From the NCBI RefSeq assembly GCF_017377655.1, contig NZ_JAFREL010000064.1, forward strand, positions 12,279 to 76,278: a stretch of DNA of 64,000 nt. The letters run 5' to 3'. Shown one piece after another: positions 50,413-59,650 of the stretch. The notes below the pieces were generated by a model. The model had not been told where the DNA came from, ran no database searches, and was given only the letters and a program-made list of their open reading frames with translations. A program made the position numbers and the translations under genes. The first letter of the stretch is position 1; every line of letters starts with the position of its first letter. The DNA is from Candidatus Enterococcus ferrettii. Lineage in GTDB: Bacteria > Bacillota > Bacilli > Lactobacillales > Enterococcaceae.

Positions 50413-51810
50413 GTGATTCACTTGAAGAAAAAATTCGGTTTTTGGTCTATTGTCCTGTTGACGATCAATTCAATTGTCGGCTCAGGAATTTTTCTTTCGC
50501 CAGGCAGTGTACTGGAGCTGGCGGGGCCCTATACACCGCTTGTCTATATTGTTGCCGCATTATTTGCGGGAATCTTAGCATTAACCTTCGCCTCGGCTGC
50601 CAAGTATGTTAGCCAAAATGGGGCCTCCTACGCGTATGCGGAAGCCGGTTATGGGAATCATATCGGTTATTATATTGGCATCACACGGTATTTTGCTATG
50701 GCAATTGCTTGGGGCGTTCAAGCGACAGCTGTGGTTCGGCTGGTGCTGGTCCTGTTTGCAGGAGCCAGTGGCGTGACTTATTCTCGTTTAACCATTGGCT
50801 TCTTTCTATTGATGGCAAGTCTATTTTTAGTGAATCTGTGGGGAACGCAGGTGGTGAAATGGGTGAATAATCTATCCACACTAGGTAAACTGCTGGCCTT
50901 AGTTACTGCGATTGTCGCTGGAATTTGGGTCTTTCAGCAAACGGGGATCAATCACTTTTCAGAGATTAATCAACTAACGGATCAGAATGGAACCTCCTTG
51001 ATTCCGCCAATGACGAGTACCTTATTTGTTAGTGCAGTAGTGACCGCTTTTTATGCATTAGCTGGTTTTGAGAATGTGGCCACTGCCTCTGAAGAGATGG
51101 AGAATCCGGCGCGGAATTTGCCACGAGCGTTACCTGTGGCCTTTCTGATCATTATAGGCGTGTATGTCAGTCTGGTGACGGTAATTATGCTGATTAATCC
51201 CGAGGCAGTTTTGTTGAGTCATTCACCGGTTGCTTTAGCAGATGCCTTCAGTAATCCGATTGTCCATCGGATTGTACTATACGGTGCGTTGATTTCTATG
51301 GTGGGAATTAATATCGCATTATCCTTTAATGTGCCTCGGATGTTGGACGCAATTGTGGAGGAGCATCAATTGCCGCAGCTTTTGGCGCGCAAGAATCGCT
51401 ATGGGGTGCCAGTCATCAGCTACAGCATCACGGTGTTACTGGCGATTTTGATTCCGGTAGCGTTTAACTACCAAATGACGGAAATTATGGTGATCAGCTC
51501 GATTTCTCGTTTCCTGCAATTTGTGGTGGTGCCGCTGGCGGTTGTTCGCTTTTATTACGGTCGGGAAAAGCAGCCTGTTTTGCACCAAGTGCATCACAAC
51601 TGGTGGACAGATGTACTCGTGCCATTACTGGGCTTTGTCATTACCATTTTCTTACTGATTAAGTTCGATTGGGTGGCTCAGTTTACTCAAATGGTTAACG
51701 GTCAACGTCATCTTAATCTGTTGGCGATTGGCGCGATGATAATGGGCTTTATCATTATGCCGGCACTGTTGTATTGGTGGAACAAAAAAAGCTTAAGGTC
51801 GCGGCCTTAA
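50413..51810 (+). CDS. APC-family amino-acid permease
   Basis: A transporter of about 465 residues with 12 hydrophobic helices. The start helix carries the APC signature NSIVGSGIFLSPG; YAYAEAGYG and FYALAGFENVATASEEMENPARNLPRA-type region (helix 6 to loop) follow. GTG 50413 or TTG 50422 may be the start; AGGTGA at 50411-50416 would favour TTG. Substrate not predictable; arginine/ornithine or neutral amino acids are common in this group. Confidence 0.84.
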   Translation: MIHLKKKFGFWSIVLLTINSIVGSGIFLSPGSVLELAGPYTPLVYIVAALFAGILALTFASAAKYVSQNGASYAYAEAGYGNHIGYYIGITRYFAMAIAWGVQATAVVRLVLVLFAGASGVTYSRLTIGFFLLMASLFLVNLWGTQVVKWVNNLSTLGKLLALVTAIVAGIWVFQQTGINHFSEINQLTDQNGTSLIPPMTSTLFVSAVVTAFYALAGFENVATASEEMENPARNLPRALPVAFLIIIGVYVSLVTVIMLINPEAVLLSHSPVALADAFSNPIVHRIVLYGALISMVGINIALSFNVPRMLDAIVEEHQLPQLLARKNRYGVPVISYSITVLLAILIPVAFNYQMTEIMVISSISRFLQFVVVPLAVVRFYYGREKQPVLHQVHHNWWTDVLVPLLGFVITIFLLIKFDWVAQFTQMVNGQRHLNLLAIGAMIMGFIIMPALLYWWNKKSLRSRP

Positions 51811-51818
51811 GCTTTTTA
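51786..51818. terminator. Bidirectional terminator overlapping the permease 3' end
   Basis: AAAAAGCTTAAGG (51786-51798) and CCTTAAGCTTTTT (51805-51817) pair perfectly around TCGCGG. The permease stop codon is inside the right arm. It also ends the minus-strand nucleoside transporter gene. Confidence 0.85.
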
Positions 51819-51820
51819 CT

Positions 51821-53002
51821 CTAATAAATTAACCCAGTAACAATGGCACTCAGAAAGCTGACCAAGGTAGCACTCAGCAAAATCTTTAAGCCATTTTTCG
51901 CAACCAAATTGCCTTTTTCTTCATTCAAGCCCTTCATCGCACCTGAAATAATACCGATCGAAGAAAAGTTAGCAAAGGAAACCAAGAAAACTGAGACAAT
52001 CGCAGTCGTCCGTCCGCTAAAATCCCAAGAACCCTTTGCCAGCTCAGTCATCGCCACAAACTCATTGGTCACCAATTTAGTAGCCATTAAGCTGCCGGCA
52101 GAAACAGCTTCATCCCATGGAATTCCCGTAATAAAAGCAAGGGGTGCAAAAATGTATCCCAAAATTTCCTGGAAGGTCAGTCCAGTTATTTTGCTAAAAA
52201 TAAAGTTGATCATGGCAATCAAGGCGACGAAACCAATCAGCATAGCAGCAACGGTAATAGCCACATGGAATCCATCTAAAATGTATTCTCCCAGCATTTG
52301 AAAGAAGGTTTGCTGGTCGTCTTCCGCAATTAACAGCTCGTCCTCTTGCTGATCCAATTGATAAGGATTGACCAAGGATGAAATGATAAAGCCGCCGAAG
52401 AGGTTCAACACGAGTGCAGTAATCACATAGCGAGGTTCTAGTAGAGCCATGTAAGAGCCCACGATCGACATCGAAACTGTCGACATTGCAGAAATACTCA
52501 TCGTCGTTAATCGCTTTTCTGACAGGAAAGGCAGCTCCTTTTTGATCGAGATAAACACTTCTGACTGACCCAAAATGGCTGAGGCAATCCCATTGTAGGA
52601 CTCAAGCTTCCCTAAGCCGTTAATCTTGCTTAGACCCAAGCCCACCCATTTCATGAAAAACGGCAGAATTTTGATGTAGCGCAGAATTCCAATAATGGCT
52701 GAAATAAAAACGATCGGCATCAGTACGGTCAAAAAGAAAGGCGCACTGCCTTTATTTGCAATTCCGCCGAAAACAAAGGTTACTCCGGAGTGAGCAAACG
52801 TTAATAAAGCCGCAAATACATTCGCTAAGCCACCGACTAAGGTAGTTCCGAAGGTTGTTCGCAGCAGAAGAAAGCCTAAGAAAAATTGCAATACCAGCAT
52901 CACGATCAATGGCCGCAGCTTAATTCCTTTGCGATTCGTGCTGATTCCATAGCTTAAGCCCAGCACCAATAAAAGACCGATAATCCCCATGATAAATGAC
53001 AA
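51821..53002 (-). CDS. nupC: Concentrative nucleoside transporter (NupC family)
   Basis: A 393-residue CNT transporter. TTG at 53002-53000 is chosen because AGGGGGAG lies 5-6 bp upstream and the resulting length matches NupC; the longer frame to 53077 lacks a site. Family blocks: MGIIGLLLVLGLSYGIS, GVTFVFGGIANKGS, GQSEVFISIKKELPFLS and VAMTELAKGSWDFSGRT. It imports nucleosides with protons or sodium. Nucleoside supply could feed the 5-methylthioribose/deoxyribose route elsewhere in the window, but there is no direct link. Confidence 0.87.
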   Translation of the reverse strand: MSFIMGIIGLLLVLGLSYGISTNRKGIKLRPLIVMLVLQFFLGFLLLRTTFGTTLVGGLANVFAALLTFAHSGVTFVFGGIANKGSAPFFLTVLMPIVFISAIIGILRYIKILPFFMKWVGLGLSKINGLGKLESYNGIASAILGQSEVFISIKKELPFLSEKRLTTMSISAMSTVSMSIVGSYMALLEPRYVITALVLNLFGGFIISSLVNPYQLDQQEDELLIAEDDQQTFFQMLGEYILDGFHVAITVAAMLIGFVALIAMINFIFSKITGLTFQEILGYIFAPLAFITGIPWDEAVSAGSLMATKLVTNEFVAMTELAKGSWDFSGRTTAIVSVFLVSFANFSSIGIISGAMKGLNEEKGNLVAKNGLKILLSATLVSFLSAIVTGLIY

Positions 53003-53205
53003 AAAATCTCCCCCTAAAAATATAATCTGTGACAGATTACGACTTTTTGAAGCGAAAAGCGAGGCAAAACCCTCCAACCAGGCAATTTTTTTAGCAAGAT
53101 ATTATATAGAAAGCACTAACAAATTAAGGTTTCTCTTGCGTAAAAATCCGTGGATAGGGTAAACTATGTATGCTTTTACCAAATGACGTAAAAAGGGGCA
53201 CCATC

Positions 53206-53856
53206 ATGGATAAAGATAAGAAACATGTGCGGCTGCCGCGCTATCAGCAGGTTGCGGTCGAGATTGCCGAACGAATTGCTGATCAGCGCTATGGGGTGGG
53301 CCAGAAAATTCACGCCCGTTCCACCTTGGCGAGCAACTTCAATGTATCCCCAGAAACAGCCCGTAAAGCGATCAATGTGCTAGTAGACTTAGAAATAATG
53401 GAAGTTCGTCACGGCAGTGGTGCGTACGTTCTTTCTCGTGAGAAGGCCCAGGCCTATTTAGAAAAATACAAAGATGTTCAATCCATTCAGGAAATCAAAA
53501 AGGAAATATTGGACAGTGTCGAGCAGCAAAAGCAGGAGCTGGAAAACTTCTCCCATTTGCTGGATCAGCTGGTTTCTCAAACCAAACGAGTGCATAATTT
53601 TGCGCCGTTTATTCCTTATGAGTTGAAGTTGACAGAAGAGGCTCAGCATTTGAATGAAACGGTTAACGAATTAAATCTTTGGCATGAAACTGGGGCAACC
53701 ATCATCGCTATTCAAGATGAAGACGAATTGCTTCTATCCCCAGGCCCCTACGCGAAGCTGACGAACGGCTGCACCTTGTTCTTTGTCAGTACTGAATTAG
53801 GCTTTCAACGAATGCAAAATCTTTTTTATCCTGATCAGCTGCCAGAAATCGAATAA
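53206..53856 (+). CDS. busR: GntR/RCK_C regulator of betaine uptake
   Basis: A 216-residue repressor: GntR winged helix (YQQVAVEIAERIADQRYGVG and ARSTLASNFNVSPETARKA, residues 10-75), a coiled coil (about 85-125) and a C-terminal RCK_C/TrkA_C domain (about 135-216), the domain that senses c-di-AMP in BusR of lactococci and streptococci. ATG 53206 follows AAGGGG. It precedes the betaine importer genes and a large palindrome, consistent with BusR function. Confidence 0.88.
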   Translation: MDKDKKHVRLPRYQQVAVEIAERIADQRYGVGQKIHARSTLASNFNVSPETARKAINVLVDLEIMEVRHGSGAYVLSREKAQAYLEKYKDVQSIQEIKKEILDSVEQQKQELENFSHLLDQLVSQTKRVHNFAPFIPYELKLTEEAQHLNETVNELNLWHETGATIIAIQDEDELLLSPGPYAKLTNGCTLFFVSTELGFQRMQNLFYPDQLPEIE

Positions 53857-53866
53857 CTGACGCTAA

Positions 53867-53900
53867 CCCCTCAATTGAATTTGTTTAATTGAGGGGCTTT
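53867..53900 (+). terminator. Terminator of busR
   Basis: CCCCTCAATT (53867-53876) pairs with AATTGAGGGG (53887-53896), then CTTT. Confidence 0.7.
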
Positions 53901-53937
53901 GCACGTACTTTCTGAAAATTTACACTTTCTCTTTGAC

Positions 53938-53977
53938 AAAAGTGACCACATGGTGTTACCATATGGTGGTCACTTTT
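53938..53977. promoter_or_regulatory. BusR operator covering the busA promoter
   Basis: AAAAGTGACCAC (53938-53949) and GTGGTCACTTTT (53966-53977) are a perfect 12-bp inverted repeat; a second inner dyad ATGGT-GTT-ACCAT lies between. TTGACA at 53933-53938 and TACCAT near 53957 form the promoter, so bound BusR masks the -10 and start. Confidence 0.8.
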
Positions 53978-53995
53978 TTTAAAGGAGGAAGTTGT

Positions 53996-55213
53996 TTGAG
54001 TAAAGTTAAGGTAGAACATTTAACTAAAATATTCGGCAAGCGGCAGCAGCAAGCCCTAGCCATGATGAAAGAAAATAAAAGCAAAACGGAGATCTTGAAG
54101 AAGACCGGCGCAACCGTTGGGGTTTATGATGCCAGCTTTGAGGTCAACGAAGGGGAAATATTCGTAGTTATGGGTCTTTCCGGTAGTGGGAAGTCTACAA
54201 TGATCCGTTTATTAAATCGTTTAATCGATCCAACATCCGGTGAAATTTTTATTGATGGACAAGACATAGCCAAAATGAATAAAGAAGAACTAAGAGAGGT
54301 TCGCCGCCATAAAATTAATATGGTCTTTCAAAATTTTGGACTCTTTCCTCACCGTACCATTTTAGAAAATGCGGAATACGGCTTAGAAGTTCGCGGCGTA
54401 CCAAAGGAAGAACGCCAAAAATTAGCAGAGCAGGCCTTGGATAATTCCGGATTGCTCTCATTTAAAGATCAATACCCAAATCAACTATCCGGTGGGATGC
54501 AGCAGCGGGTTGGATTAGCGCGGGCTTTAGCCAATGATCCAGAGATTTTGTTGATGGATGAAGCTTTCTCAGCGCTGGACCCATTGATTCGCCGCGAAAT
54601 GCAGGATGAATTATTAGATCTTCAATCAAATGTGCAAAAAACGATCATCTTTATTACCCATGATTTGAATGAAGCACTGCGCATCGGTGATCGCATTGCC
54701 TTGATGAAGGATGGCGAAATTATGCAAATTGGTACCGGGGAAGAAATTCTGACCAATCCTGCGAACCAATATGTTCGCGATTTCGTTGAAGATGTCGATC
54801 GTTCCAAGGTACTAACGGCAGCCAATATCATGGTGCCGGCCTTTACAACGAATATTGAAATCGATGGACCAAACGTAGCTTTGAACCGGATGCGTAAAGA
54901 AGAAGTCAGCATGCTTTTAGCTGTTGACCGCAAACGGATGCTGAAGGGCAGCCTGACAGCCGACAAAGCGCTGGAAGCGCGGCAAAAGAATTTATCCTTG
55001 AAGGATGTTATTGACAAGAATGTACGCACTATTCCAAAAGATATGCTGGTAACAGACATCTTTAATCTGATTTTCGATTCTCCAACACCATTAGCAGTAG
55101 TTGAGAACAATCGTTTAGAAGGTGTAGTTATCCGCGGCAGTGTGCTGGAAGCACTAGCGGAAACAACCGATGAACAGACAGAGGAATTGGAAGGAGTGAC
55201 TGCAAATGACTAA
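53996..55213 (+). CDS. busAA: Glycine betaine ABC transporter ATP-binding protein
   Basis: A 405-residue OpuAA/BusAA ATPase. TTG 53996 is chosen, 5 bp after AAGGAGG, since the longer frame runs through the operator. Walker [10 protein letters not shown], signature [14 protein letters not shown], Walker [14 protein letters not shown]-loop ITHDLNEA, and C-terminal tandem CBS domains (about 280-395) that sense ionic strength in the OpuA class. Overlaps the next gene by 8 bp. Confidence 0.9.
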   Translation: MSKVKVEHLTKIFGKRQQQALAMMKENKSKTEILKKTGATVGVYDASFEVNEGEIFVVMGLSGSGKSTMIRLLNRLIDPTSGEIFIDGQDIAKMNKEELREVRRHKINMVFQNFGLFPHRTILENAEYGLEVRGVPKEERQKLAEQALDNSGLLSFKDQYPNQLSGGMQQRVGLARALANDPEILLMDEAFSALDPLIRREMQDELLDLQSNVQKTIIFITHDLNEALRIGDRIALMKDGEIMQIGTGEEILTNPANQYVRDFVEDVDRSKVLTAANIMVPAFTTNIEIDGPNVALNRMRKEEVSMLLAVDRKRMLKGSLTADKALEARQKNLSLKDVIDKNVRTIPKDMLVTDIFNLIFDSPTPLAVVENNRLEGVVIRGSVLEALAETTDEQTEELEGVTAND

Positions 55214-56927
55214 TTTCCTACAACAAAGCTTACCAATTGCTGACTGGGTTGAATCCTTCACTGATTGGCTGACCAGTACCTTTGCAGGATTATTTTCTGC
55301 CCTGCAGCACGGTGGACAATTCGTCATGGATGGCATGACCGGCATTTTAACGTCTATTCCAGCTTTGCTTTTAATTGCTGTAATTACCGTTGCGGCCTTC
55401 TTTATCTCAAATAAAAAATGGGGACTGACCTCGTTTACCTTGATTGGCTTGTTGTTTATTTACAATCAAGGCTTATGGACAGACCTGATGAGTACGGTCA
55501 CTTTAGTTATTTTGTCTAGTGTCATTTCGATCGTAATTGGGGTACCATTAGGAATTCTGATGGCTAAAAATGAAACAGCGAAGACGATTATTACACCGAT
55601 TCTGGACTTTATGCAGACCATGCCTGGTTTCGTGTACTTGATTCCAGCGGTAGCCTTCTTTGGTATCGGAATGGTACCAGGGGTATTCGCCTCAGTCATT
55701 TTCGCATTGCCACCAACCGTTCGTTTTACGAATTTAGGGATTCGTCAAATTCCGAAAGAACTGGTAGAAGCCTCTGATTCATTTGGTGGAACAGCCAGTC
55801 AAAAATTGTTTAAGTTAGAATTGCCATTAGCGAAAAGCACAATCTTGGCCGGTGTAAACCAAACCACCATGCTTGCTTTATCAATGGTAGTAATTGCTTC
55901 AATGATCGGTGCACCCGGTCTAGGACGTGGCGTCTTGTCAGCCTTGCAACGTGCACAGGTTGGTAACGGCTTTGTGAATGGGTTGGCTTTGGTTATCCTA
56001 GCGATTATCATTGACCGCTTTACCCAAAACATTAACAAGCCTAAGCAGCAAAAAGCCAAACAAACTGCTGGCAGCAAGAAAAAAACCGGCATTTTGATAG
56101 CCGCTGCAGCGGTAGTCGTAATTATTGGTTCAGTTGCTTTTGGCGGATCAAAGGATGCAACTAAGGGAACCGTTAATTTATCCTATGTAGAATGGGATAC
56201 AGAGGTCGCTTCCACTCACGTAGTCGGTGAAGTCTTAAAAGACATGGGCTACCAAGTGAACCTGACACCACTGGACAATGCGATTATGTGGGAATCAGTT
56301 GCTAAAGGTGAAACCGATGGAATGGTAGCAGCCTGGCTGCCAAACACCCATAAAGCACAATATGCTCAATACAAGGATCAAGTAGATGATCTAGGTGTGA
56401 ACCTTAAAGGAGCTAAGCTGGGCTTAGTTGTTCCAGACTACATGGATGTTAATTCTATTGAAGACTTAACCGACCAAGCCAACAAAACCATCACAGGTAT
56501 CGAACCTGGTGCAGGGGTAGTAAATGCAGCAGAGAAAGCATTAACAGATTATCCTAATCTAGCTGATTGGAAGGTTGCTACTTCTTCTTCTGGAGCGATG
56601 ACTGTAGCGTTAGGTCAAGCGATTAAGAACAAACAGCCGATCGTGATTACTGGCTGGTCTCCACATTGGATGTTTGCCAAATATGGGTTGAAATATTTGG
56701 AAGATCCGAAGGGTTCAATGGGCCAAGCAGAATCCATTCATACGATTGCTCGCCAAGGGTTAAAGGATGACGAACCAGAGGTCTACAACGTGTTGAATAA
56801 TTTCAATTGGACCAAGGATGACATGGAAAGTGTCATGCTGGCGATTAACGAAGGCCAAGATCCAACCGATGCAGCGAAGGACTGGATTGCTGCTCACCCT
56901 GAGCAAGTAGCTGAGTGGAAGAAATAA
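55206..56927 (+). CDS. busAB: Glycine betaine ABC permease/substrate-binding fusion
   Basis: A 573-residue fusion of an OpuAB-type permease (residues 1-280; EAA-like loop [20 protein letters not shown]) and, after a membrane-linking helix ([19 protein letters not shown] near 300), an external OpuAC-type binding domain. The aromatic betaine cage is represented by [17 protein letters not shown] and TGWSPHWMF. Uptake of glycine betaine under osmotic stress. Its last 100 bp are repeated in decayed form at 59060. Confidence 0.9.
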   Translation: MTNFLQQSLPIADWVESFTDWLTSTFAGLFSALQHGGQFVMDGMTGILTSIPALLLIAVITVAAFFISNKKWGLTSFTLIGLLFIYNQGLWTDLMSTVTLVILSSVISIVIGVPLGILMAKNETAKTIITPILDFMQTMPGFVYLIPAVAFFGIGMVPGVFASVIFALPPTVRFTNLGIRQIPKELVEASDSFGGTASQKLFKLELPLAKSTILAGVNQTTMLALSMVVIASMIGAPGLGRGVLSALQRAQVGNGFVNGLALVILAIIIDRFTQNINKPKQQKAKQTAGSKKKTGILIAAAAVVVIIGSVAFGGSKDATKGTVNLSYVEWDTEVASTHVVGEVLKDMGYQVNLTPLDNAIMWESVAKGETDGMVAAWLPNTHKAQYAQYKDQVDDLGVNLKGAKLGLVVPDYMDVNSIEDLTDQANKTITGIEPGAGVVNAAEKALTDYPNLADWKVATSSSGAMTVALGQAIKNKQPIVITGWSPHWMFAKYGLKYLEDPKGSMGQAESIHTIARQGLKDDEPEVYNVLNNFNWTKDDMESVMLAINEGQDPTDAAKDWIAAHPEQVAEWKK

Positions 56928-56963
56928 GAAGAATCAGCAGTTGATTTTCTGAAAAAAGAAAGG

Positions 56964-57001
56964 CTCTCTTTGAATTCTGATATTCAAAGAGAGTTTTTTT
57001 T
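56964..57001 (+). terminator. Terminator of the bus operon
   Basis: CTCTCTTTGAAT (56964-56975) pairs with ATTCAAAGAGAG (56982-56993), then TTTTTTTT. A diverged copy occurs at 59251. Confidence 0.87.
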
Positions 57002-57252
57002 GACTATTGAAAGTAGGATAAGGTCAGGTTTTTATATCCTACAGGAAGGCTGCATCCTCCCTTATTCTGCGCGGGATAGCGATATACAAGAAGTTATCAC
57101 ATTATACAGAGCGCCACCTATTGAATAAAGGGGAGGTGCTTTGTTTGTGATAGCGCACTGCTTGCCAGTTAGCGAAAAGACTAAATAATTGGAAAAGGAA
57201 CAAGACATATAAGTGTCCTATTCCAATGTTATAATAGTTTGGAGGTGAGCGT

Positions 57253-58164
57253 ATGAAAATAGACCGACTGATCGGTATCATTACAATTCTTTTGCAAAAG
57301 GAAAAAGTAACAACAGCACAATTAGCAGAGCGATTTGAAGTATCATGCAGGACTATCCAGCGTGATATTGATAATATCTGTAAAGCCGGTATCCCTATTG
57401 TATCTATGCAAGGATATGGTGGAGGGATTTCTATTGCAGAGGGCTATAAAATTAATAAAACAATACTGACAGAAAAAGAATTGAGTGCAATTTTTATGGG
57501 ACTAAAGAGTATTGATAGCATCTCAAAAGATACTTATTCTCAAAATCTCATGGAAAAACTCACCAACGAAAGAAGCACGATCCTCTCTGACCAAAATAGA
57601 GTGCTTATTCATCTATCTTCCTTTCATCAAGAGAGTCTAACTGAAAAAATTGATGTGATAAAACAGGCCATTAGCAATAGAGAACTAATTTCTTTTCAAT
57701 ACTATTCTGAAAAGGGGGAGAGCCAACGTGTTATTGAACCCTACTACATTATGTTCAGATGGCTTGCATGGTATGTTTACGGATACTGCCTTGCTAAGCA
57801 AGATTATAGACTTTTCAAATTAAATCGGTTGAGCGAATTACAAAATGCACAAACAAATTATGAGGAAAGGTTTATCTCAGAAAAACAACTCAATTTTGAC
57901 GATTATATTTGGATTGATGATATAAAGTTAATCGCTCTTTTTGACACCAGCGTAAAATATAGACTGATTGACGAATATGGACCTGAATGTATAACATTCG
58001 ATAAACAATCCGGTAAGCTTCGGTTTGAGAACGTTTTTACCAACCGCAACCATTTAACTCAATGGATATTAAGCTATGGGGATGCCGTAAGGGTTATAGA
58101 ACCTCTTGAACTAATTGATGAGGTTTGCAAAAATGCAAAAAACATTTTAGTTCACTATGAGTAA
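57253..58164 (+). CDS. WYL-domain transcriptional regulator (YafY type)
   Basis: A 303-residue regulator with an N-terminal HTH_11 domain (VTTAQLAERFEVSCRTIQRDID, residues 19-40 in part) and a WYL domain (about 130-300) including VIEPYYIMFRWLAWYVYGYC. GGAGGTG precedes the ATG, and TATAAT at 57230-57235 is a -10. The surrounding sequence looks more AT-rich than the bus genes. It immediately precedes a flavoprotein gene, which it probably controls. Confidence 0.83.
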   Translation: MKIDRLIGIITILLQKEKVTTAQLAERFEVSCRTIQRDIDNICKAGIPIVSMQGYGGGISIAEGYKINKTILTEKELSAIFMGLKSIDSISKDTYSQNLMEKLTNERSTILSDQNRVLIHLSSFHQESLTEKIDVIKQAISNRELISFQYYSEKGESQRVIEPYYIMFRWLAWYVYGYCLAKQDYRLFKLNRLSELQNAQTNYEERFISEKQLNFDDYIWIDDIKLIALFDTSVKYRLIDEYGPECITFDKQSGKLRFENVFTNRNHLTQWILSYGDAVRVIEPLELIDEVCKNAKNILVHYE

Positions 58165-58186
58165 TACGACATACAGTTGTCGTATT
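58163..58186. promoter_or_regulatory. Inverted repeat between regulator and flavoprotein genes
   Basis: AATACGACA-TACAGT-TGTCGTATT, perfect 9-bp arms. It overlaps the regulator stop codon and lies 40 bp before the next ATG. Possible operator or an RNA hairpin; no T-tract follows. Confidence 0.5.
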
Positions 58187-58225
58187 GCATGTGTTAGGTT
58201 AAATAAAGAGGAGGAGGAATTCATT

Positions 58226-58897
58226 ATGAAAAAAGAAGTATCTATGTTTGATAGACCAGAGAAACTTGCTGGATACGATATTGAGCAATACGTGGCATTT
58301 TGCGGCAACTTGTCTTGGTATGATTTTGTTACATCCATTCCACAGTCGGTGTTTGTTGTTACAGGCTGGAAATCCAACGGTAAGGAAAATGCTTGTCTGC
58401 ACTCTTGGTCTAGTTTTATGGGAAGTGGCTTGGACAACTTTATCTGTGTGCTAGGAAAAGTTGATAAAGGCGGACACATGTATCAATCACTAAAAGAAAC
58501 AGGAGTATGTGTCTTAAACTTTCCCTCAAAAAAAATCTATGATCGCTGTATTAAAACGATTGGGAATAATCAGTTTGAAACAGATGAAATCACTGCTTCT
58601 GGTTTAACTGCGGAAAAAGCGTTAAAAGTCAATGCACCACAAATCAAAGAGTGCTTTCTGAATATCGAATGTGAATACTTATGGGAACAGGAGCTTTTTG
58701 CTGGGAGTAAAGAAGTGGTGATTGCAGTAAGAGCTGTCAATATTAGCATGGATAACGAATACTCCGACCAAACCAAACTCGGAAGATATGGGAAGAACGG
58801 CTATTTGTACTACATTGACCAGCCTACTAACCCAGAAACGGGAGAGATTACAACGACAATTAATTACGGAACAGTGGAACCGGGCGAACCCCTTTAA
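58226..58897 (+). CDS. Flavin reductase-like domain protein
   Basis: A 223-residue protein of the flavin reductase/FMN-binding split-barrel family. ATG 58226 follows GAGGAGGAGG by 7 bp; the longer frame has no site. The block SIPQSVFVVTGWKSNGKENA followed by WSSFMGSG near residue 55 is the FMN-binding signature, and VLNFPSKKIYDRC follows. It likely binds FMN and reduces an unknown compound. Paired with the WYL regulator as a two-gene cassette. Confidence 0.78.
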   Translation: MKKEVSMFDRPEKLAGYDIEQYVAFCGNLSWYDFVTSIPQSVFVVTGWKSNGKENACLHSWSSFMGSGLDNFICVLGKVDKGGHMYQSLKETGVCVLNFPSKKIYDRCIKTIGNNQFETDEITASGLTAEKALKVNAPQIKECFLNIECEYLWEQELFAGSKEVVIAVRAVNISMDNEYSDQTKLGRYGKNGYLYYIDQPTNPETGEITTTINYGTVEPGEPL

Positions 58898-59059
58898 CGG
58901 ATTACGCATTAGCGTTGATTAACTGTTTGGTAGAAGGAGAGTCTTCTAGTTGAAAAGCATTTCATATGCCGAGCAACCTGACATTTAGTGACAAGTTGAG
59001 ACGTTGTTGGCCGAAATGGGCAGTACCACAACTTTGCGGCTAGTCTATTGATCGTCCTT
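58898..59059. other. Unassigned spacer at the cassette end
   Basis: 162 bp between the flavoprotein gene and the busAB remnant. No gene, hairpin or repeat was recognised. Confidence 0.5.
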
Positions 59060-59159
59060 TTCCACTGGACCAAGGAAGATATAGAAAGTATCAAGCTGGC
59101 AATCAACGAAGGACTGGATTGCTGCTCACCCTGAGCAAGTAGCTGAGTGGAAGAAATAA
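59060..59159 (+). pseudogene. Decayed duplicate of the busAB 3' end
   Basis: About 100 bp matching the end of busAB: TGGACCAAGGA, GGACTGGATTGCTGCTCACC and the terminal GTAGCTGAGTGGAAGAAATAA. Relative to busAB, 26 bp are missing between two CGAAGG repeats, which destroys the frame. It cannot encode a product. Confidence 0.8.
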
Positions 59160-59250
59160 TTAAAATACCACAATATATAAGATGGTTTATTTATAAAAAA
59201 TAAGAAGAAACGGCAGTTGCGTGTGCACGTTTTTGCTGAAAAAGGAAAAG

Positions 59251-59289
59251 CTCTCTTTGGACTTTGATAGTCAAAGAGAACTTTTTTTT
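59251..59289 (+). terminator. Diverged copy of the bus terminator
   Basis: CTCTCTTTGGACT pairs with AGTCAAAGAGA, then eight T. Same core as the terminator at 56964 with base changes on both arms that keep pairing. Confidence 0.75.
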
Positions 59290-59650
59290 GTTGTTTTTTA
59301 ATGGAAAAACTTTTTTGATTAAAAGCAACGTTAATATTTATACGGTTTATAGAAAATCTTTTTAATGCTGCTGTATAAGTGTTTTGATCATTGGAATTCT
59401 CAGCTTTACTTCGTGGTATGAAAAAAACCACGACATTGATCGTCTGCTATCGTCGTTTTTTTAAATGAAGCTGAATAAAGTCATCTAAATTGTAGTATGT
59501 TTTTTTAGTCAGGTCAACAGTTTTATTCATAAAATGCAAATTTTTTTATAAATATTGAAATGAATTAGTCAAAATAGATGACCTAACAGGAGGGGAAGCT
59601 GGTTTATCACCCGTCAGTTCCGCCGTCAAAAAGAAAGGAAGATGCTAGCA
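59290..59650. other. Non-coding region before the integrase gene
   Basis: AT-rich. CGTGGT (59412-59417) and ACCACG (59427-59432) form a hairpin with an A-rich loop, and ACGAC...GTCGT followed by seven T near 59430-59462 could terminate. No convincing gene. AAAGGA at 59634-59639 serves the integrase. Confidence 0.45.

Noticed and set aside
51843..52301. 152-codon plus-strand frame
   Set aside because: Antisense to the nucleoside transporter gene, low-complexity Pro/Lys/Ala content; the real gene has clear CNT motifs.
54622..55110. 162-codon minus-strand frame
   Set aside because: Antisense to busAA, Ser/Arg-rich shadow composition, no start signal.
57113..57145. Hairpin with CACCT/AGGTG arms upstream of the WYL regulator
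   Set aside because: Only five continuous pairs with a poor T-tract; not convincing as a terminator.
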